From positions 124,001-188,000 of the forward strand of contig NZ_JANPLK010000077.1 in assembly GCF_031426495.1 (NCBI RefSeq): a stretch of DNA of 64,000 bases, written 5' to 3'. A program made the translations under genes and the position numbers. Below the pieces are notes generated by a model, which worked only from the letters and a program-made list of their open reading frames with translations, ran no database searches and was not told the DNA's origin. The stretch's first letter is position 1. Every line of letters begins with the position of its first letter. Of this stretch, positions 1-8,305 are shown in pieces. The stretch is from Gemmatimonas sp. (GTDB taxonomy: Bacteria > Gemmatimonadota > Gemmatimonadetes > Gemmatimonadales > Gemmatimonadaceae).

Positions 1-2
1 TC

Positions 3-1103
3 GCCGGCACGCATGGTCGCGGCTTCTACATTCTCGACAACGTCACGCCGCTGCGTCAGATGGCGGCGGCGCGGGCAGCCGTCGCCGCGCGCAACGCCTA
101 TCTGTTCAAGCCGGCCACCGCGGTGCGTGTCCGCTTTGCCACCAATGATCCCACGCCGTGGCCGCCGGAGATGCCGTCGGGCGAAAGCGCGCCATCGGGC
201 GTGTTCATCGATTACATGCTGGCGTCCAAGGCGTCGTCGCCGATTACGCTCGAGATTCTCGACGCCACAGGCAAGCTCGTGCGCTCGTACTCCAGTGCTC
301 AGAAGGCGCTCGATCCGCATCCGTATCTCGATCGCGCCCGCTACAACGAGGTGTGCAAGAAAACCCCGACCGCGCCGTACTGCGGACTTCCGCTGTACTG
401 GCCCGGCCCGCCGCAGGCGTTGAAGGACAACGCGGGACTGCATCGTTTCACGTGGGATCTGCACTTCGATCCAGTCACACCGGAAGACGCAATCCCGCAG
501 GGTGACGACGATGCGACCGGCGCCGTACCGGGTCGCACGCTGCCGGTCGTGAACGCCCCGTGGGCCCCGCCCGGCCGTTACACCGTGCGCCTCACGGCCA
601 ACGGCACGACGTCCGAGCAGCCGCTCACGTTGCGGCTCGATCCGCGCGTAAAGACGCCGCCCGCCGCACTGGCCCGCCTGCACGCGCTGAGCACCGAGAT
701 GTACCGCGGCGCCGTGGACACGCACCGGGCGTTCGTGAGCGCACGGGCCGTGATCACGCAGTTGAACGGCATGAGCGGCGCTGAGGTCGACGCCCTCAAG
801 GCGCAGCTCGAAGCCGTCGCGCCGTCGTCGGCCACCGCCCGCAATATCCGCGGCTTCCGTCGTCGCGGCGCCACCACCACCGCGGCCTCACTCGAAAGCG
901 CCAGCACGGCGATGCTGGCCGCCGCCATGGCCATGCACAACGCCGACGTGGCCCCCACCGCCACGCAGGTGGCAGCCTGCGCTGCAGCGCGCGCCATGGG
1001 GGTCGACGTAATACCGAAGTGGAACGCACTGCGGACCACCGGCATCGCGGCGTTCAACGCCAAACGCAAGGCGGCCGGGCTCCCCACTCTCACGCTCCCC
1101 TGA
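3..1103 (+). CDS. C-terminal part of a VPS10/BNR-repeat exported protein (5' end outside window)
   Basis: The reading frame is open from base 3, so only the last 366 residues are present. It begins with GTHGRGFYILDN, which matches in form the segment ITQGRAAWIMDN-like that ends the beta-propeller of the full-length paralogue at 11270-14353. After this comes the same C-terminal region: a beta-rich segment (ITLEILDATGKLVRSY) and a helical end. Proteins of this sortilin/VPS10-like family are secreted and carry Asp-box repeats; their substrate is unknown. The repeats themselves lie upstream of the window. The gene ends 3 bp before the DUF305 gene, so they may be co-transcribed. Family assignment rests on similarity to the paralogue inside this window. 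Confidence 0.85.
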   Translation, partial: AGTHGRGFYILDNVTPLRQMAAARAAVAARNAYLFKPATAVRVRFATNDPTPWPPEMPSGESAPSGVFIDYMLASKASSPITLEILDATGKLVRSYSSAQKALDPHPYLDRARYNEVCKKTPTAPYCGLPLYWPGPPQALKDNAGLHRFTWDLHFDPVTPEDAIPQGDDDATGAVPGRTLPVVNAPWAPPGRYTVRLTANGTTSEQPLTLRLDPRVKTPPAALARLHALSTEMYRGAVDTHRAFVSARAVITQLNGMSGAEVDALKAQLEAVAPSSATARNIRGFRRRGATTTAASLESASTAMLAAAMAMHNADVAPTATQVAACAAARAMGVDVIPKWNALRTTGIAAFNAKRKAAGLPTLTLP

Positions 1104-1106
1104 CCC

Positions 1107-1781
1107 ATGTCTGCTCGCGTACGTCTCATTTCTCTGCTCGTCGCGTCCGTCACCCTGCTCGGCGCCTGCGCGTCGGTCAGCGGCGGCGCCGGCAGCACGC
1201 GTCCGCTCACGCCGGCGCAACTCGCCGCGCAGGACGGAGGGATTCCTCCGTACACGAAGGCTGATGTCACCTTCATGCAGGGCATGATCAGCCACCATGC
1301 GCAGGCCGTGACGATGTCGTCGTTCGCCGACGCGAACGGTGCGAGCTCCGAAGTGCGCGTGCTCGCCGGCCGGATCACCGTCGCGCAGACCGACGAAATC
1401 GCCTTCATGAAAACGTGGCTCGGCAAGCGCAAGCAAACCGTCCCGGCCGGTGACATGGAAGCGATGGCGCATGCCCATCACGCCGGCATGGACATGTCGA
1501 GCACCGCGGGAGGAAGCGCGGGCGGCATGATGCCCGGCATGCTCACAACCGCCCAGATGGACACGCTCAAGTCGGCCAAGGGCTCGGCCTTCGACTGGTA
1601 CTTCCTGACCTTCATGATCCAGCACCATCGCGGCGCCATCAGCATGGTCGATGAACTCATGAGCGCCAAGGGCGCCGCCAACGATGACGACGTGTTCAAG
1701 TTCGTCTCCGACGTCGTGGCCGATCAAAGCACCGAGATCGACCGCATGGAGTTGATGCTCAAGACCCGCCCGCGCCCGTAG
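1107..1781 (+). CDS. DUF305 lipoprotein, possible metal-binding protein
   Basis: This 224-residue protein starts with a lipoprotein signal ending in the lipobox LLGAC (Cys near residue 22), so it is probably anchored in the outer or inner membrane facing the periplasm. Two DUF305 signatures are visible: FMQGMISHHAQAV early and FMIQHHRGAISMVDEL late. DUF305 proteins are ferritin-like helical bundles, often found near copper or other metal-handling genes. Between the two halves lies an insert rich in His and Met (MEAMAHAHHAGMDM), which suggests soft-metal binding. The next gene encodes an LVIVD-repeat protein; the two are 41 bp apart and probably co-expressed. Function is not established. Confidence 0.9.
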   Translation: MSARVRLISLLVASVTLLGACASVSGGAGSTRPLTPAQLAAQDGGIPPYTKADVTFMQGMISHHAQAVTMSSFADANGASSEVRVLAGRITVAQTDEIAFMKTWLGKRKQTVPAGDMEAMAHAHHAGMDMSSTAGGSAGGMMPGMLTTAQMDTLKSAKGSAFDWYFLTFMIQHHRGAISMVDELMSAKGAANDDDVFKFVSDVVADQSTEIDRMELMLKTRPRP

Positions 1782-1822
1782 TCGCTGCCACTCGCCACGT
1801 TCACTCACTCCTACACACCCCG

Positions 1823-3598
1823 ATGCCAACGCCACTTCGTTCTCTGCTCGGCGGCGCCTTGCTGATGGCCGGCACTGCGACAGCTGCCACCACGCTGCAC
1901 GCGCAGCCCAAGCCCGACCCGCGCGTCGGCCTCAAAGCCGGGTGGTTCGACGCCGGTGAAGCCGCGTGGAACATCAAGCTCGTGTCCACCACGAAGCCCT
2001 CGGAATCCTTCCTCAACATGAGCACGCCCGGTGACGCGCGGCTCAAGAACTCCGATCTCGCCTTCAGCGGCAATCTGGTGTTCCAAGGCAACTACAGCGG
2101 CTGGCAGGTGTGGGACATCGGCAATCCGCGCAAGCCGAAACTGCGCACCGCCTTCGTGTGCCCTGGTTCGCAGAGCGACGTCACCGTGTACGGCAACCTG
2201 CTCTTCGTGTCGGCCGAAGCCGTGAGCGGGCGCGTCGACTGTGGCCTCGGTGGTGTCGAAGCCGAGGTCAGCAAAGACCGCGCACGCGGCATCCGGATCA
2301 TCGACATCAGCGATGTCGAGCATCCGAAAACGGTGACCACGGTGCAGACGTGCCGCGGATCGCACACCAACACGCTCGTCACTGATCCGAAGGATCCGGA
2401 CAATGTGTACGTGTACGTCTCCGGCTCGGCCGGCGTACGTTCGGCCGACGAACTGGCCGGCTGTTCGGCGCTCTCGCCGGACGTCGATCCGAACTCGGCG
2501 CTCTTCCGTATCGAAGTGATCAAGGTGCCCGTGAAGAATCCGGCGGCAGCCGCCATCGTGAGCTCACCGCGCATTTTCGAAGGACTCACCGAGGCCACAC
2601 GTCACGGCGATGCGGCGGCCGACCGTCGTGAGCGTCCGGCCGGCGCACCAGCTCGTCCGTCGGTGGCGGGGCGTGGTCCCACGCAGTGTCATGACATCAC
2701 GACCTATCCGGCGGTCGGACTCGCCGGCGGGGCCTGCAGCGGCTACGGCATTCTCCTCGACATCCGCGACATCAAGAATCCGAAGCGACTGTACGCCGCC
2801 GCCGACACCAACATGTCGGCCTGGCACTCGGCCACGTTCAGCAATGACGGCAGCAAGGTGCTCTTCTCCGACGAGTGGGGCGGCGGGTCGTCGCCACGCT
2901 GCCGCGCGACCGACAAGGTGGAGTGGGGCGCTGACGCGATATTCGTGCGCAACGGCGACAAGCTCGATTTCAAGAGCTACTTCAAGCTCCCCGCCGCGCA
3001 GACCAGCAATGAGAACTGTGTCGCGCACAACGGCTCGCTGATTCCGATTCCCGGCCGCGAAGTCATGGTGCAGTCGTGGTATCAGGGCGGCATCAATGTA
3101 TTCGACTGGACCGATCCGAATCATGCGTTCGAGATCGGCTTCTTCGATCGCGGCCCGATGGATTCCACCGCGCTGGTCAGTGGCGGTCACTGGTCGGCGT
3201 ACTGGTACAATGGCCTGATTTACGGGTCGGAGATCGCCCGCGGTCTCGATGTGTGGGAGCTCACGCCCAGTGAGTTCATCACGAAGAACGAACTCGATGC
3301 CGCCAAGCTCGTGAAGTACGCGTACTTCAACGCGCAGGAGCAGCCGCAAGCCGTGTGGCCCGCGGCGTTCGTCGTCGCACGCTCCTACACCGACCAGATG
3401 GCCCGCAACAGCGCGGTGCCGAAGGCGTGGCTCAATAGTGTGCTGGCACAGCTGGCGACGGCGGAAAAAGCAAACGGTGCCAAGCGTGCGGCGGCGTTGA
3501 ATACGCTTGCCACCCAGCTCGACACCGATGCCGCCGCCAGCCCTGAGGCCAAACGCGTGACGGCTCTCAGCGCCGTCGTGAAGGCGCTCGCCAAGTAA
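1823..3598 (+). CDS. LVIVD-repeat exported beta-propeller protein
   Basis: The 591-residue product has an N-terminal signal peptide (hydrophobic stretch LLGGALLMAGTATAATTLHA, cleavage near residue 28). The body shows repeats of the LVIVD type, with phrases such as WQVWDIGNPRKPKL, IRIIDISDVEHPKTV, LLDIRDIKNPKRLY and INVFDWTDPNHAFEI, each expected to form a propeller blade. The last hundred residues are helical (AWLNSVLAQLATAEKANGAK) and resemble the C-terminal helical tails seen in other secreted proteins. Members are extracellular or periplasmic; no enzymatic activity is known. It follows a DUF305 gene, a pairing I regard as functional but unproven. A perfect hairpin straddles its stop codon. 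Confidence 0.85.
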   Translation: MPTPLRSLLGGALLMAGTATAATTLHAQPKPDPRVGLKAGWFDAGEAAWNIKLVSTTKPSESFLNMSTPGDARLKNSDLAFSGNLVFQGNYSGWQVWDIGNPRKPKLRTAFVCPGSQSDVTVYGNLLFVSAEAVSGRVDCGLGGVEAEVSKDRARGIRIIDISDVEHPKTVTTVQTCRGSHTNTLVTDPKDPDNVYVYVSGSAGVRSADELAGCSALSPDVDPNSALFRIEVIKVPVKNPAAAAIVSSPRIFEGLTEATRHGDAAADRRERPAGAPARPSVAGRGPTQCHDITTYPAVGLAGGACSGYGILLDIRDIKNPKRLYAAADTNMSAWHSATFSNDGSKVLFSDEWGGGSSPRCRATDKVEWGADAIFVRNGDKLDFKSYFKLPAAQTSNENCVAHNGSLIPIPGREVMVQSWYQGGINVFDWTDPNHAFEIGFFDRGPMDSTALVSGGHWSAYWYNGLIYGSEIARGLDVWELTPSEFITKNELDAAKLVKYAYFNAQEQPQAVWPAAFVVARSYTDQMARNSAVPKAWLNSVLAQLATAEKANGAKRAAALNTLATQLDTDAAASPEAKRVTALSAVVKALAK

Positions 3599-3608
3599 GG
3601 CGAGCGCC
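3583..3608. terminator. Hairpin at convergent gene ends with the stop codon in its loop
   Basis: A perfect 10-bp stem (3583-3592 pairing with 3599-3608) encloses the loop AAGTAA, and the TAA of the LVIVD gene is inside that loop. No U tract follows on either strand, so it may be a bidirectional terminator or an RNA 3'-end stabiliser between this gene and the convergent icd. Confidence 0.6.
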
Positions 3609-3615
3609 CGCGTCC

Positions 3616-4833
3616 TCACGCCATCTTCGCCTGCAGTCGGCGATCGATGGCGTCGAGGAACGCCTCCGTGTGCAGATACGGCGTGTCCTTCGAAATGAGA
3701 ATCGCGAGATCCTTCGTCATCTCGCCCGCTTCCACCGCTTCGATGCAGACCTGCTCGAGCGTATCAGCGAATGCCGTCACCGCCGGCGTGCCATCGAGCT
3801 TGCCGCGATGCGCCAGACCACGCGTCCACGCAAAGATCGACGCGATCGGATTCGTCGACGTCTTGTTGCCCTTCTGGTGCTCGCGGTAATGGCGCGTGAC
3901 GGTGCCGTGGGCCGCTTCCGCTTCCATCGTCTTGCCATCGGGCGAGAGCAGCACGCTCGTCATGAGACCGAGTGAACCGAAGCCCTGCGCCACGATGTCC
4001 GACTGCACGTCGCCGTCGTAGTTCTTGCACGCCCACACATAGCCACCTTCCCACTTGAGCGCCGACGCGACCATGTCGTCGATCAGGCGGTGCTCGTACG
4101 TGAGACCCTTCGCGTCGAATGCGGCCTTGAACTCGGTGTTGAACACTTCTTCGAACAGATCCTTGAACTGACCGTCGTAGGCCTTGAGGATCGTGTTCTT
4201 GGTGCTCAGGTACACCGGGTAGTTCCGCTGCAGGCCGTAGGTGAGGCTGGAGCGGGCGAAGTCGCGGATGGAGTCGTTGAAGTTGTACATGCCCATCGCC
4301 ACACCACCGTCGGCGCCGAACTTCACCACTTCGAACTCCATCGGCGCGCTCCCATCGGCCGGCGTGTAGGTCATGGTCACCGTGCCTGCACCCGGCGCCT
4401 TGAAGTCGGTGGCCTTGTACTGGTCACCATGCGCATGACGGCCCACCACGATCGGCTTAGTCCATCCCGGCACAAGGCGCGGGATGTTCGAGATGATGAT
4501 CGGCTCGCGGAAGATCACGCCGCCCAGGATGTTGCGGATCGTGCCGTTGGGGCTCTTCCACATCTTCTTGAGCCCGAACTCCTTTACACGGGCTTCATCA
4601 GGCGTGATCGTCGCGCACTTCACCGCCACGCCGTGCTTCTTGGTGGCTTCGGCCGAGTCGATCGTGACCTGGTCGTTGGTCGCATCGCGGTGCTCGATCC
4701 CGAGGTCGTAGTACTCGAGTTCGACGTCGAGATACGGCAGGATGAGCTTGTCCTTGATGAACTGCCAGATGATGCGCGTCATCTCGTCGCCGTCCATCTC
4801 GACGACGGGGTTCACAACCTTGATCTTGGCCAT
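3616..4833 (-). CDS. icd: NADP-dependent isocitrate dehydrogenase (eukaryote-like type)
   Basis: The enzyme converts isocitrate to 2-oxoglutarate with NADP in the TCA cycle. The 405-residue product begins MAKIKVVNPVVEMDGDEMTR, typical of the homodimeric IDH found in eukaryotes, rhizobia and some other bacteria rather than the E. coli type. The substrate loop KSPNGTIRNILGG and the segment WACKNYDGDVQSDIVAQGFG, with metal-ligand Asp residues, are present. I chose the ATG at 4833 by family alignment; a GTG at 4857 would add eight residues, and neither has a clear Shine-Dalgarno sequence. The gene stands alone, convergent with the LVIVD gene and 75 bp downstream of the asparaginase-like gene. Confidence 0.96.
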   Translation of the reverse strand: MAKIKVVNPVVEMDGDEMTRIIWQFIKDKLILPYLDVELEYYDLGIEHRDATNDQVTIDSAEATKKHGVAVKCATITPDEARVKEFGLKKMWKSPNGTIRNILGGVIFREPIIISNIPRLVPGWTKPIVVGRHAHGDQYKATDFKAPGAGTVTMTYTPADGSAPMEFEVVKFGADGGVAMGMYNFNDSIRDFARSSLTYGLQRNYPVYLSTKNTILKAYDGQFKDLFEEVFNTEFKAAFDAKGLTYEHRLIDDMVASALKWEGGYVWACKNYDGDVQSDIVAQGFGSLGLMTSVLLSPDGKTMEAEAAHGTVTRHYREHQKGNKTSTNPIASIFAWTRGLAHRGKLDGTPAVTAFADTLEQVCIEAVEAGEMTKDLAILISKDTPYLHTEAFLDAIDRRLQAKMA

Positions 4834-4908
4834 GCCGGGGATACCGAAGAAGTTCACGGAGGGGAGCAGGAGCGAATCCTGAAGAATAGCCTCGACCGAG
4901 GGCGCTTG

Positions 4909-5403
4909 CTACGCCTCGCCCAGCGGCTCGAACACGCCGACGTCCCTGTTTTTTCGCACGTCATCCCAGCGGAAGCAGCGACCGTTCATGGCCACATACA
5001 CGCCAGGCGCGAGTGCCTGCACGAAACTCAGTGCGCTACCGAGGTTGAACAGGCCGTCGGAGCTGCCGAAGGCATAGGGCACCATCGCGCCCGTAAGCAC
5101 GACGGTCTTGGTGGTCACAGCGGCAGCGATCACGGCCGCCGTTTCCACCATCGTGTCGGTGCCATGCGTGATCACGATCTGCGTTTCGGTGCAGGCCACA
5201 CAGGCATCCACGATTCGGTGCCGATGTGACTCCTTCATCTCGAGACTGTCGATCATCATCAGCACCTCGACGTTCACATCGAGCATGCACCGGCCGCGCC
5301 GCAGCATTTCTTCGACGTGCGTAGTCTCAAAGTGCAACGTGCCCGTGAGCTCGTCGTACTCCTTGTCGAAGGTGCCGCCGGTGACGAACACGCGCAGACT
5401 CAT
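4909..5403 (-). CDS. Short asparaginase-domain protein coupled to trmD
   Basis: This 164-residue protein has the two catalytic motifs of the L-asparaginase N-terminal domain: TGGTFDK near the start and HGTDTMVETA in the middle, which supply the two active-site threonines and the Asp of the family. Ordinary type I/II asparaginases are about 330 residues; the C-terminal domain is missing here, so it belongs to the short asparaginase-domain class. Activity is unproven. The ATG overlaps the trmD stop codon as ATGA (5400-5403), which fixes the start and implies translational coupling. An amidohydrolase in the place where rplS often follows trmD is unusual. Confidence 0.88.
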   Translation of the reverse strand: MSLRVFVTGGTFDKEYDELTGTLHFETTHVEEMLRRGRCMLDVNVEVLMMIDSLEMKESHRHRIVDACVACTETQIVITHGTDTMVETAAVIAAAVTTKTVVLTGAMVPYAFGSSDGLFNLGSALSFVQALAPGVYVAMNGRCFRWDDVRKNRDVGVFEPLGEA

Positions 5404-6215
5404 TCGGCCTCTCTCGCCGCGCGGGCGCGGGCGCGCTCCTTCGCCGCCTTCTCCTTCGCCTTCTTCAACGCCTTCGCCGCCTGCACACGCTCCACCGCCG
5501 CGATGGCCGCTTCGCGAGCAGCGATCATCTGCTCGCGCGCGGTCCACTCAGCGCGATCACGCGCCTCGGCCTCGCGCGTGCGCTGCAAGCTCTGGTCGTC
5601 GCGCCAGGCCGTCACCTTGGCGTGGTCACCGCCCACCAAGACGTCGGGCACGGTGAAGCCGCGATACTCCGCCGGACGCGTGTAGCTGGGCGCGCTGATG
5701 CCGCGATTGTAAAACGAATCGGTGCGCGCGCTTTCCAGATCGCTCATCGCGCCCGGCAGCAAGCGCACGGTGGCATCGATGATGGCCAACGCCGCCGGCT
5801 CGCCACCGCTCAATACGAAGTCGCCGAGCGAGAGCTCTTCGGTGGCCAAGTGCGTGGCGACACGTTCGTCTACGTCTTTGTAGTGACCGCAGAGCAGCGT
5901 AAGCTCGCTCCCGGCGGCAAAGCGCACCGCGTCGGCGTGCGAGAAGCGGCGACCGCGCGGCGAAAGCAGCACGATCGGCGCTGTGGCCTGCACCGACTCC
6001 ACCGCTTCGAAGAACGGTCCTGGCTTCATCACCATGCCGGGCCCGCCGCCGAACGGATAGTCATCGACAGTGCGATGCCGATCGTACGTGAACGTGCGCA
6101 GGTCGATCAGGTTATACGACACACCACCGGTACCGGCCGCCTTCGCCGGTATGCTGATGGAGAGCGGCCCCGCGAAGAACTCGGGGAAGATCGTCACGAC
6201 GTTGATGCGCAGCAC
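5400..6215 (-). CDS. trmD: tRNA (guanine-N1)-methyltransferase
   Basis: TrmD methylates G37 of tRNAs with S-adenosylmethionine, preventing frameshifting. The 271-residue product starts MLRINVVTIFPEFF and shows the family motifs YPFGGGPGMVMKP, LLCGHYKDVDERV, LGDFVLSGGEPAAL and the knot region. Family members are usually about 230-255 residues. Here the last roughly 45 residues form a highly charged Ala/Lys/Arg/Glu helix (AAKALKKAKEKAAKERARAR) that looks like a coiled coil or RNA-binding tail. It lies in the rpsP-rimM-trmD operon, 22 bp after rimM, and its stop codon overlaps the start of the asparaginase-like gene. Confidence 0.97.
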   Translation of the reverse strand: MLRINVVTIFPEFFAGPLSISIPAKAAGTGGVSYNLIDLRTFTYDRHRTVDDYPFGGGPGMVMKPGPFFEAVESVQATAPIVLLSPRGRRFSHADAVRFAAGSELTLLCGHYKDVDERVATHLATEELSLGDFVLSGGEPAALAIIDATVRLLPGAMSDLESARTDSFYNRGISAPSYTRPAEYRGFTVPDVLVGGDHAKVTAWRDDQSLQRTREAEARDRAEWTAREQMIAAREAAIAAVERVQAAKALKKAKEKAAKERARARAAREAE

Positions 6216-6236
6216 GGCTGTGGTCTCGTAACCGCT

Positions 6237-6758
6237 CTAGTTGTCGAGCAAGCCTTCGAGCGGCTTGAGCACGATCGTATTGCGCTCTTCGTCCACGCGC
6301 TCGATGATCTCGGGACGCCACGGTACCAGCGGACGGCCAGTGGCGGTCTCGACTTCGAGAATCAGCCCCTGCGGCGCTTCGTATACGTCGCGCACTTCGC
6401 CCACGTGTCCCTGTCCGTCCACTTCTACCTGCATGCCGATGAGCGCAAAGATGTACATCTCATCGTCGTCTGGCTCGGGCATGTCGGCGGTATCCGCCAG
6501 CAAATAGCGGCCGCGCCACGTTTCGGCCACGTCTCGGTCGGTCACTTCCGTGACGCGCACGAGCCAGTCCTTGTTCATCGGACGGCCGTCTTCGATGTGC
6601 AGCATGGCCGCGGTGGCGTCGCCGCTGATTTCGCCCTTCCGGTCACCCGCATAAATGACAGCGCCGGACGTGAAAATCACGTCCGGCGCCGCAGATAGCG
6701 ACTCGACGGCCCAGGCGCCGCGCACACCATGCGCGCGACGCACCTTGCCGACAATCAC
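6237..6758 (-). CDS. rimM: 16S rRNA processing protein RimM
   Basis: RimM is a 30S maturation factor that binds ribosomal protein S19. The core begins IVGKVRRAHGVRGAWAVE, the usual N-terminal signature, followed by the PRC-barrel half (YIFALIGMQVEVDGQGHVGEV and PLVPWRPEIIERVDEE). The frame is open upstream to 6818, but that extension overlaps rpsP by 47 bp and does not look like RimM. I prefer the GTG at 6758, which is preceded by a GGCGGA stretch and lies just after the rpsP stop. This gives 173 residues, a normal length. The start is inferred; the gene identity is secure. Confidence 0.93.
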   Translation of the reverse strand: MIVGKVRRAHGVRGAWAVESLSAAPDVIFTSGAVIYAGDRKGEISGDATAAMLHIEDGRPMNKDWLVRVTEVTDRDVAETWRGRYLLADTADMPEPDDDEMYIFALIGMQVEVDGQGHVGEVRDVYEAPQGLILEVETATGRPLVPWRPEIIERVDEERNTIVLKPLEGLLDN

Positions 6759-6771
6759 ATAGTCCGCCAGA

Positions 6772-7080
6772 TCACGCCTCGGGGAGGGCGACCGCGTTGG
6801 CCTGCAGCTTGGCCGCAAGGCGCGCTTCGTGACGCGACTTGAGGATACCGGCGCGGCGGAGCAGCGAGCGGACGGTGTCGGTCGGCAGGGCGCCGACGTT
6901 CATCCAATACTCGACGCGATCATGCTTGAGGTTGATCGCGTTCTCGCCGAGCTGCGGCTGGTACTGTCCGATGATCTCGATGAAACGGCCGTCGCGCGGC
7001 GCCTTCGAATCAGCAATGACGATGCGGTACATCGGGGTCTTCTTCCGGCCTTCGCGGCGGAGACGAATCTTGACGGCCAT
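6772..7080 (-). CDS. rpsP: 30S ribosomal protein S16
   Basis: The 102-residue protein starts MAVKIRLRREGRKKTPMYRIVIADSKAPRDG, the standard S16 opening, and contains the motif YWMNVGALPTDTVRSLLRRAG. S16 is needed for assembly of the small subunit body. The gene leads the rpsP-rimM-trmD-asparaginase group on the minus strand. The 186-bp gap upstream (7081-7266) holds its promoter, which I cannot place with confidence. Confidence 0.98.
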   Translation of the reverse strand: MAVKIRLRREGRKKTPMYRIVIADSKAPRDGRFIEIIGQYQPQLGENAINLKHDRVEYWMNVGALPTDTVRSLLRRAGILKSRHEARLAAKLQANAVALPEA

Positions 7081-7266
7081 GTTCTGATCTCAGTTCAGAC
7101 AGTTTGGACAGCTCGCCAGCGTGATGCCCGTTGCAGGGCCGCCGGCGTTTCGGGCTCGTCGCGAAGTCGGCGTTTCCGACCCGCACCCGAGTCCCCGTTT
7201 ACGGGAAGCCTTGAAGCATAGTCAGGCTTGGGCGGAAAAGGTAGATTCGGCCTTCGCGTCCCGGAC

Positions 7267-7743
7267 TCAGCCCATCTCTTCCTGCAGCGCCTCCAGCTCG
7301 GCGATGACCTCCAGGTCTTTCGGCCGGCCGGCGGCGCGCTTGACCCGAATCAGCCACGGCAGGTCGAGGAGCAGCAGCTCTCGTTCGAACGCCGTGACCG
7401 TGATGGCATGCGGCCGCAGCGCGTCATACGGCCCGCCACCGGTGATCTCACCGAGCAGGTCGATGGCGCCGGTCGTGGTGGTGAGGGTGAAATTGAGCCC
7501 GGCCCGTAGGGTCGCAACCGACCAGTCGAACGGCAGGCCGGGCGGCGCACCTCGCAGGTAAGGCGCGAACGGCGCCAGCGCCGTCACGATCCGCGCCAGG
7601 TTGGCCGGCGATCGCGCGTATGCGACGTCGAGATCGTCCGTAACGCGCGACGAGCCGTGCGCCCGTGCAGCCACGCCGCCGACAAGGATGAACTCCACCT
7701 CGGCATCGCACAGCGCCGTGAGCAATCGTTCGAGCTGCGTCAT
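7267..7743 (-). CDS. Nucleotidyltransferase-like protein, candidate toxin of an HTH/NTase pair
   Basis: The 158-residue product carries the minimal nucleotidyltransferase signature GGVAARAHGSSRVTDDLDV near residues 21-40, i.e. the hG[G/S] turn followed by a D-x-D metal pair. Later segments (GAIDLLGEITGGG and the basic LPWLIRVKRAAGRPKDLEVI) resemble DUF6036/AbiEii-like nucleotidyltransferases. Such proteins are often encoded beside a DNA-binding partner and several are toxins that modify tRNA. Its ATG overlaps the stop of the HTH gene as ATGA (7740-7743), fixing the start and suggesting a two-gene toxin-antitoxin or nucleotidyltransferase module. Toxicity is inferred from context only. Confidence 0.8.
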   Translation of the reverse strand: MTQLERLLTALCDAEVEFILVGGVAARAHGSSRVTDDLDVAYARSPANLARIVTALAPFAPYLRGAPPGLPFDWSVATLRAGLNFTLTTTTGAIDLLGEITGGGPYDALRPHAITVTAFERELLLLDLPWLIRVKRAAGRPKDLEVIAELEALQEEMG

Positions 7744-8144
7744 GGCGACGCGTGTGGATTGCTTTCGGCCACTTTCCGCGCGCGGGCGCCGGAGACCGCG
7801 TATCGCAGCGTGTGCAGGTCGGCCTGCCACTCGCCCAATGACTGCAGACGCTCATGCACGGACTTCCTGAGGTTGTCGCGGAGGAGCGTACGGTCGACGT
7901 CCCGCTTGTATCGCTCCACCACCGGGTCGGCGACCGGCAGCGGGACCAGCATGATTTTGACGGCGAACCCGGCCGCCTCGGCGCACCGCTCGATCGTGCC
8001 AATGGTCGGATTGGACTCGCCCTGCTCGAGCTTGGCGATGGCCGACTGCGACGTGCCGACGCGCTCCGCCAGTTCGCGCTGGGTAAGCTGCGCCTGCCGC
8101 CGCAGTTCTTGCACGAGCTCGCCGATACGCGCCATATCGTTCAT
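7740..8144 (-). CDS. XRE-family helix-turn-helix regulator, candidate antitoxin
   Basis: The 134-residue protein has a clear HTH near residues 10-60: LVQELRRQAQLTQRELAERV, then GTSQSAIAKLEQGESNPTIGTIERCAEAAG. The C-terminal half (VVERYKRDVDRTLLRDNLRKS) is helical and may be the partner-binding region. It is translated just ahead of the nucleotidyltransferase with an ATGA overlap. The promoter in front of it has a 7-bp-arm palindrome in the -35/-10 spacer, which fits autorepression. The predicted transcription start falls on or next to the A of the ATG at 8144, so the message is probably leaderless. A second in-frame ATG lies three codons downstream. Confidence 0.85.
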   Translation of the reverse strand: MNDMARIGELVQELRRQAQLTQRELAERVGTSQSAIAKLEQGESNPTIGTIERCAEAAGFAVKIMLVPLPVADPVVERYKRDVDRTLLRDNLRKSVHERLQSLGEWQADLHTLRYAVSGARARKVAESNPHASP

Positions 8145-8150
8145 GCGATG

Positions 8151-8179
8151 ATTATAGCGTTTACGCTATATTTAGCCAA
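8151..8179 (-). promoter_or_regulatory. Strong sigma-70-type promoter of the HTH/NTase pair, predicted leaderless
   Basis: On the minus strand the -35 is TTGGCT (8174-8179), the spacer is exactly 17 bp, and the -10 is a perfect TATAAT (8151-8156). Only 6 bp separate the -10 from the ATG at 8144, so transcription should start at or next to the start codon. Confidence 0.75.
8153..8170. promoter_or_regulatory. Palindromic operator overlapping the HTH/NTase promoter
   Basis: The arms TATAGCG (8153-8159) and CGCTATA (8164-8170) are perfect inverted repeats around the spacer TTTA. The site covers part of the -10 and the spacer, the right place for autorepression by the HTH protein. Binding is inferred. 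Confidence 0.65.
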
Positions 8180-8305
8180 GTGGTAGGCGCTCCGTCGCCG
8201 CACGCGCACGGGTAACGTCGGGGGAATCCTGAGCGTATTCTGGAGCAGCAGTTCGAGGCATGCCGTTGTCGATCGACCGGCCTCCTCCCCTCCTTCCGCC
8301 GATCC

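Noticed and set aside
4090..5229. A 379-codon plus-strand frame opposite icd and the asparaginase-like gene
   Set aside because: Both minus-strand genes have clear catalytic motifs; the opposite frame has none.
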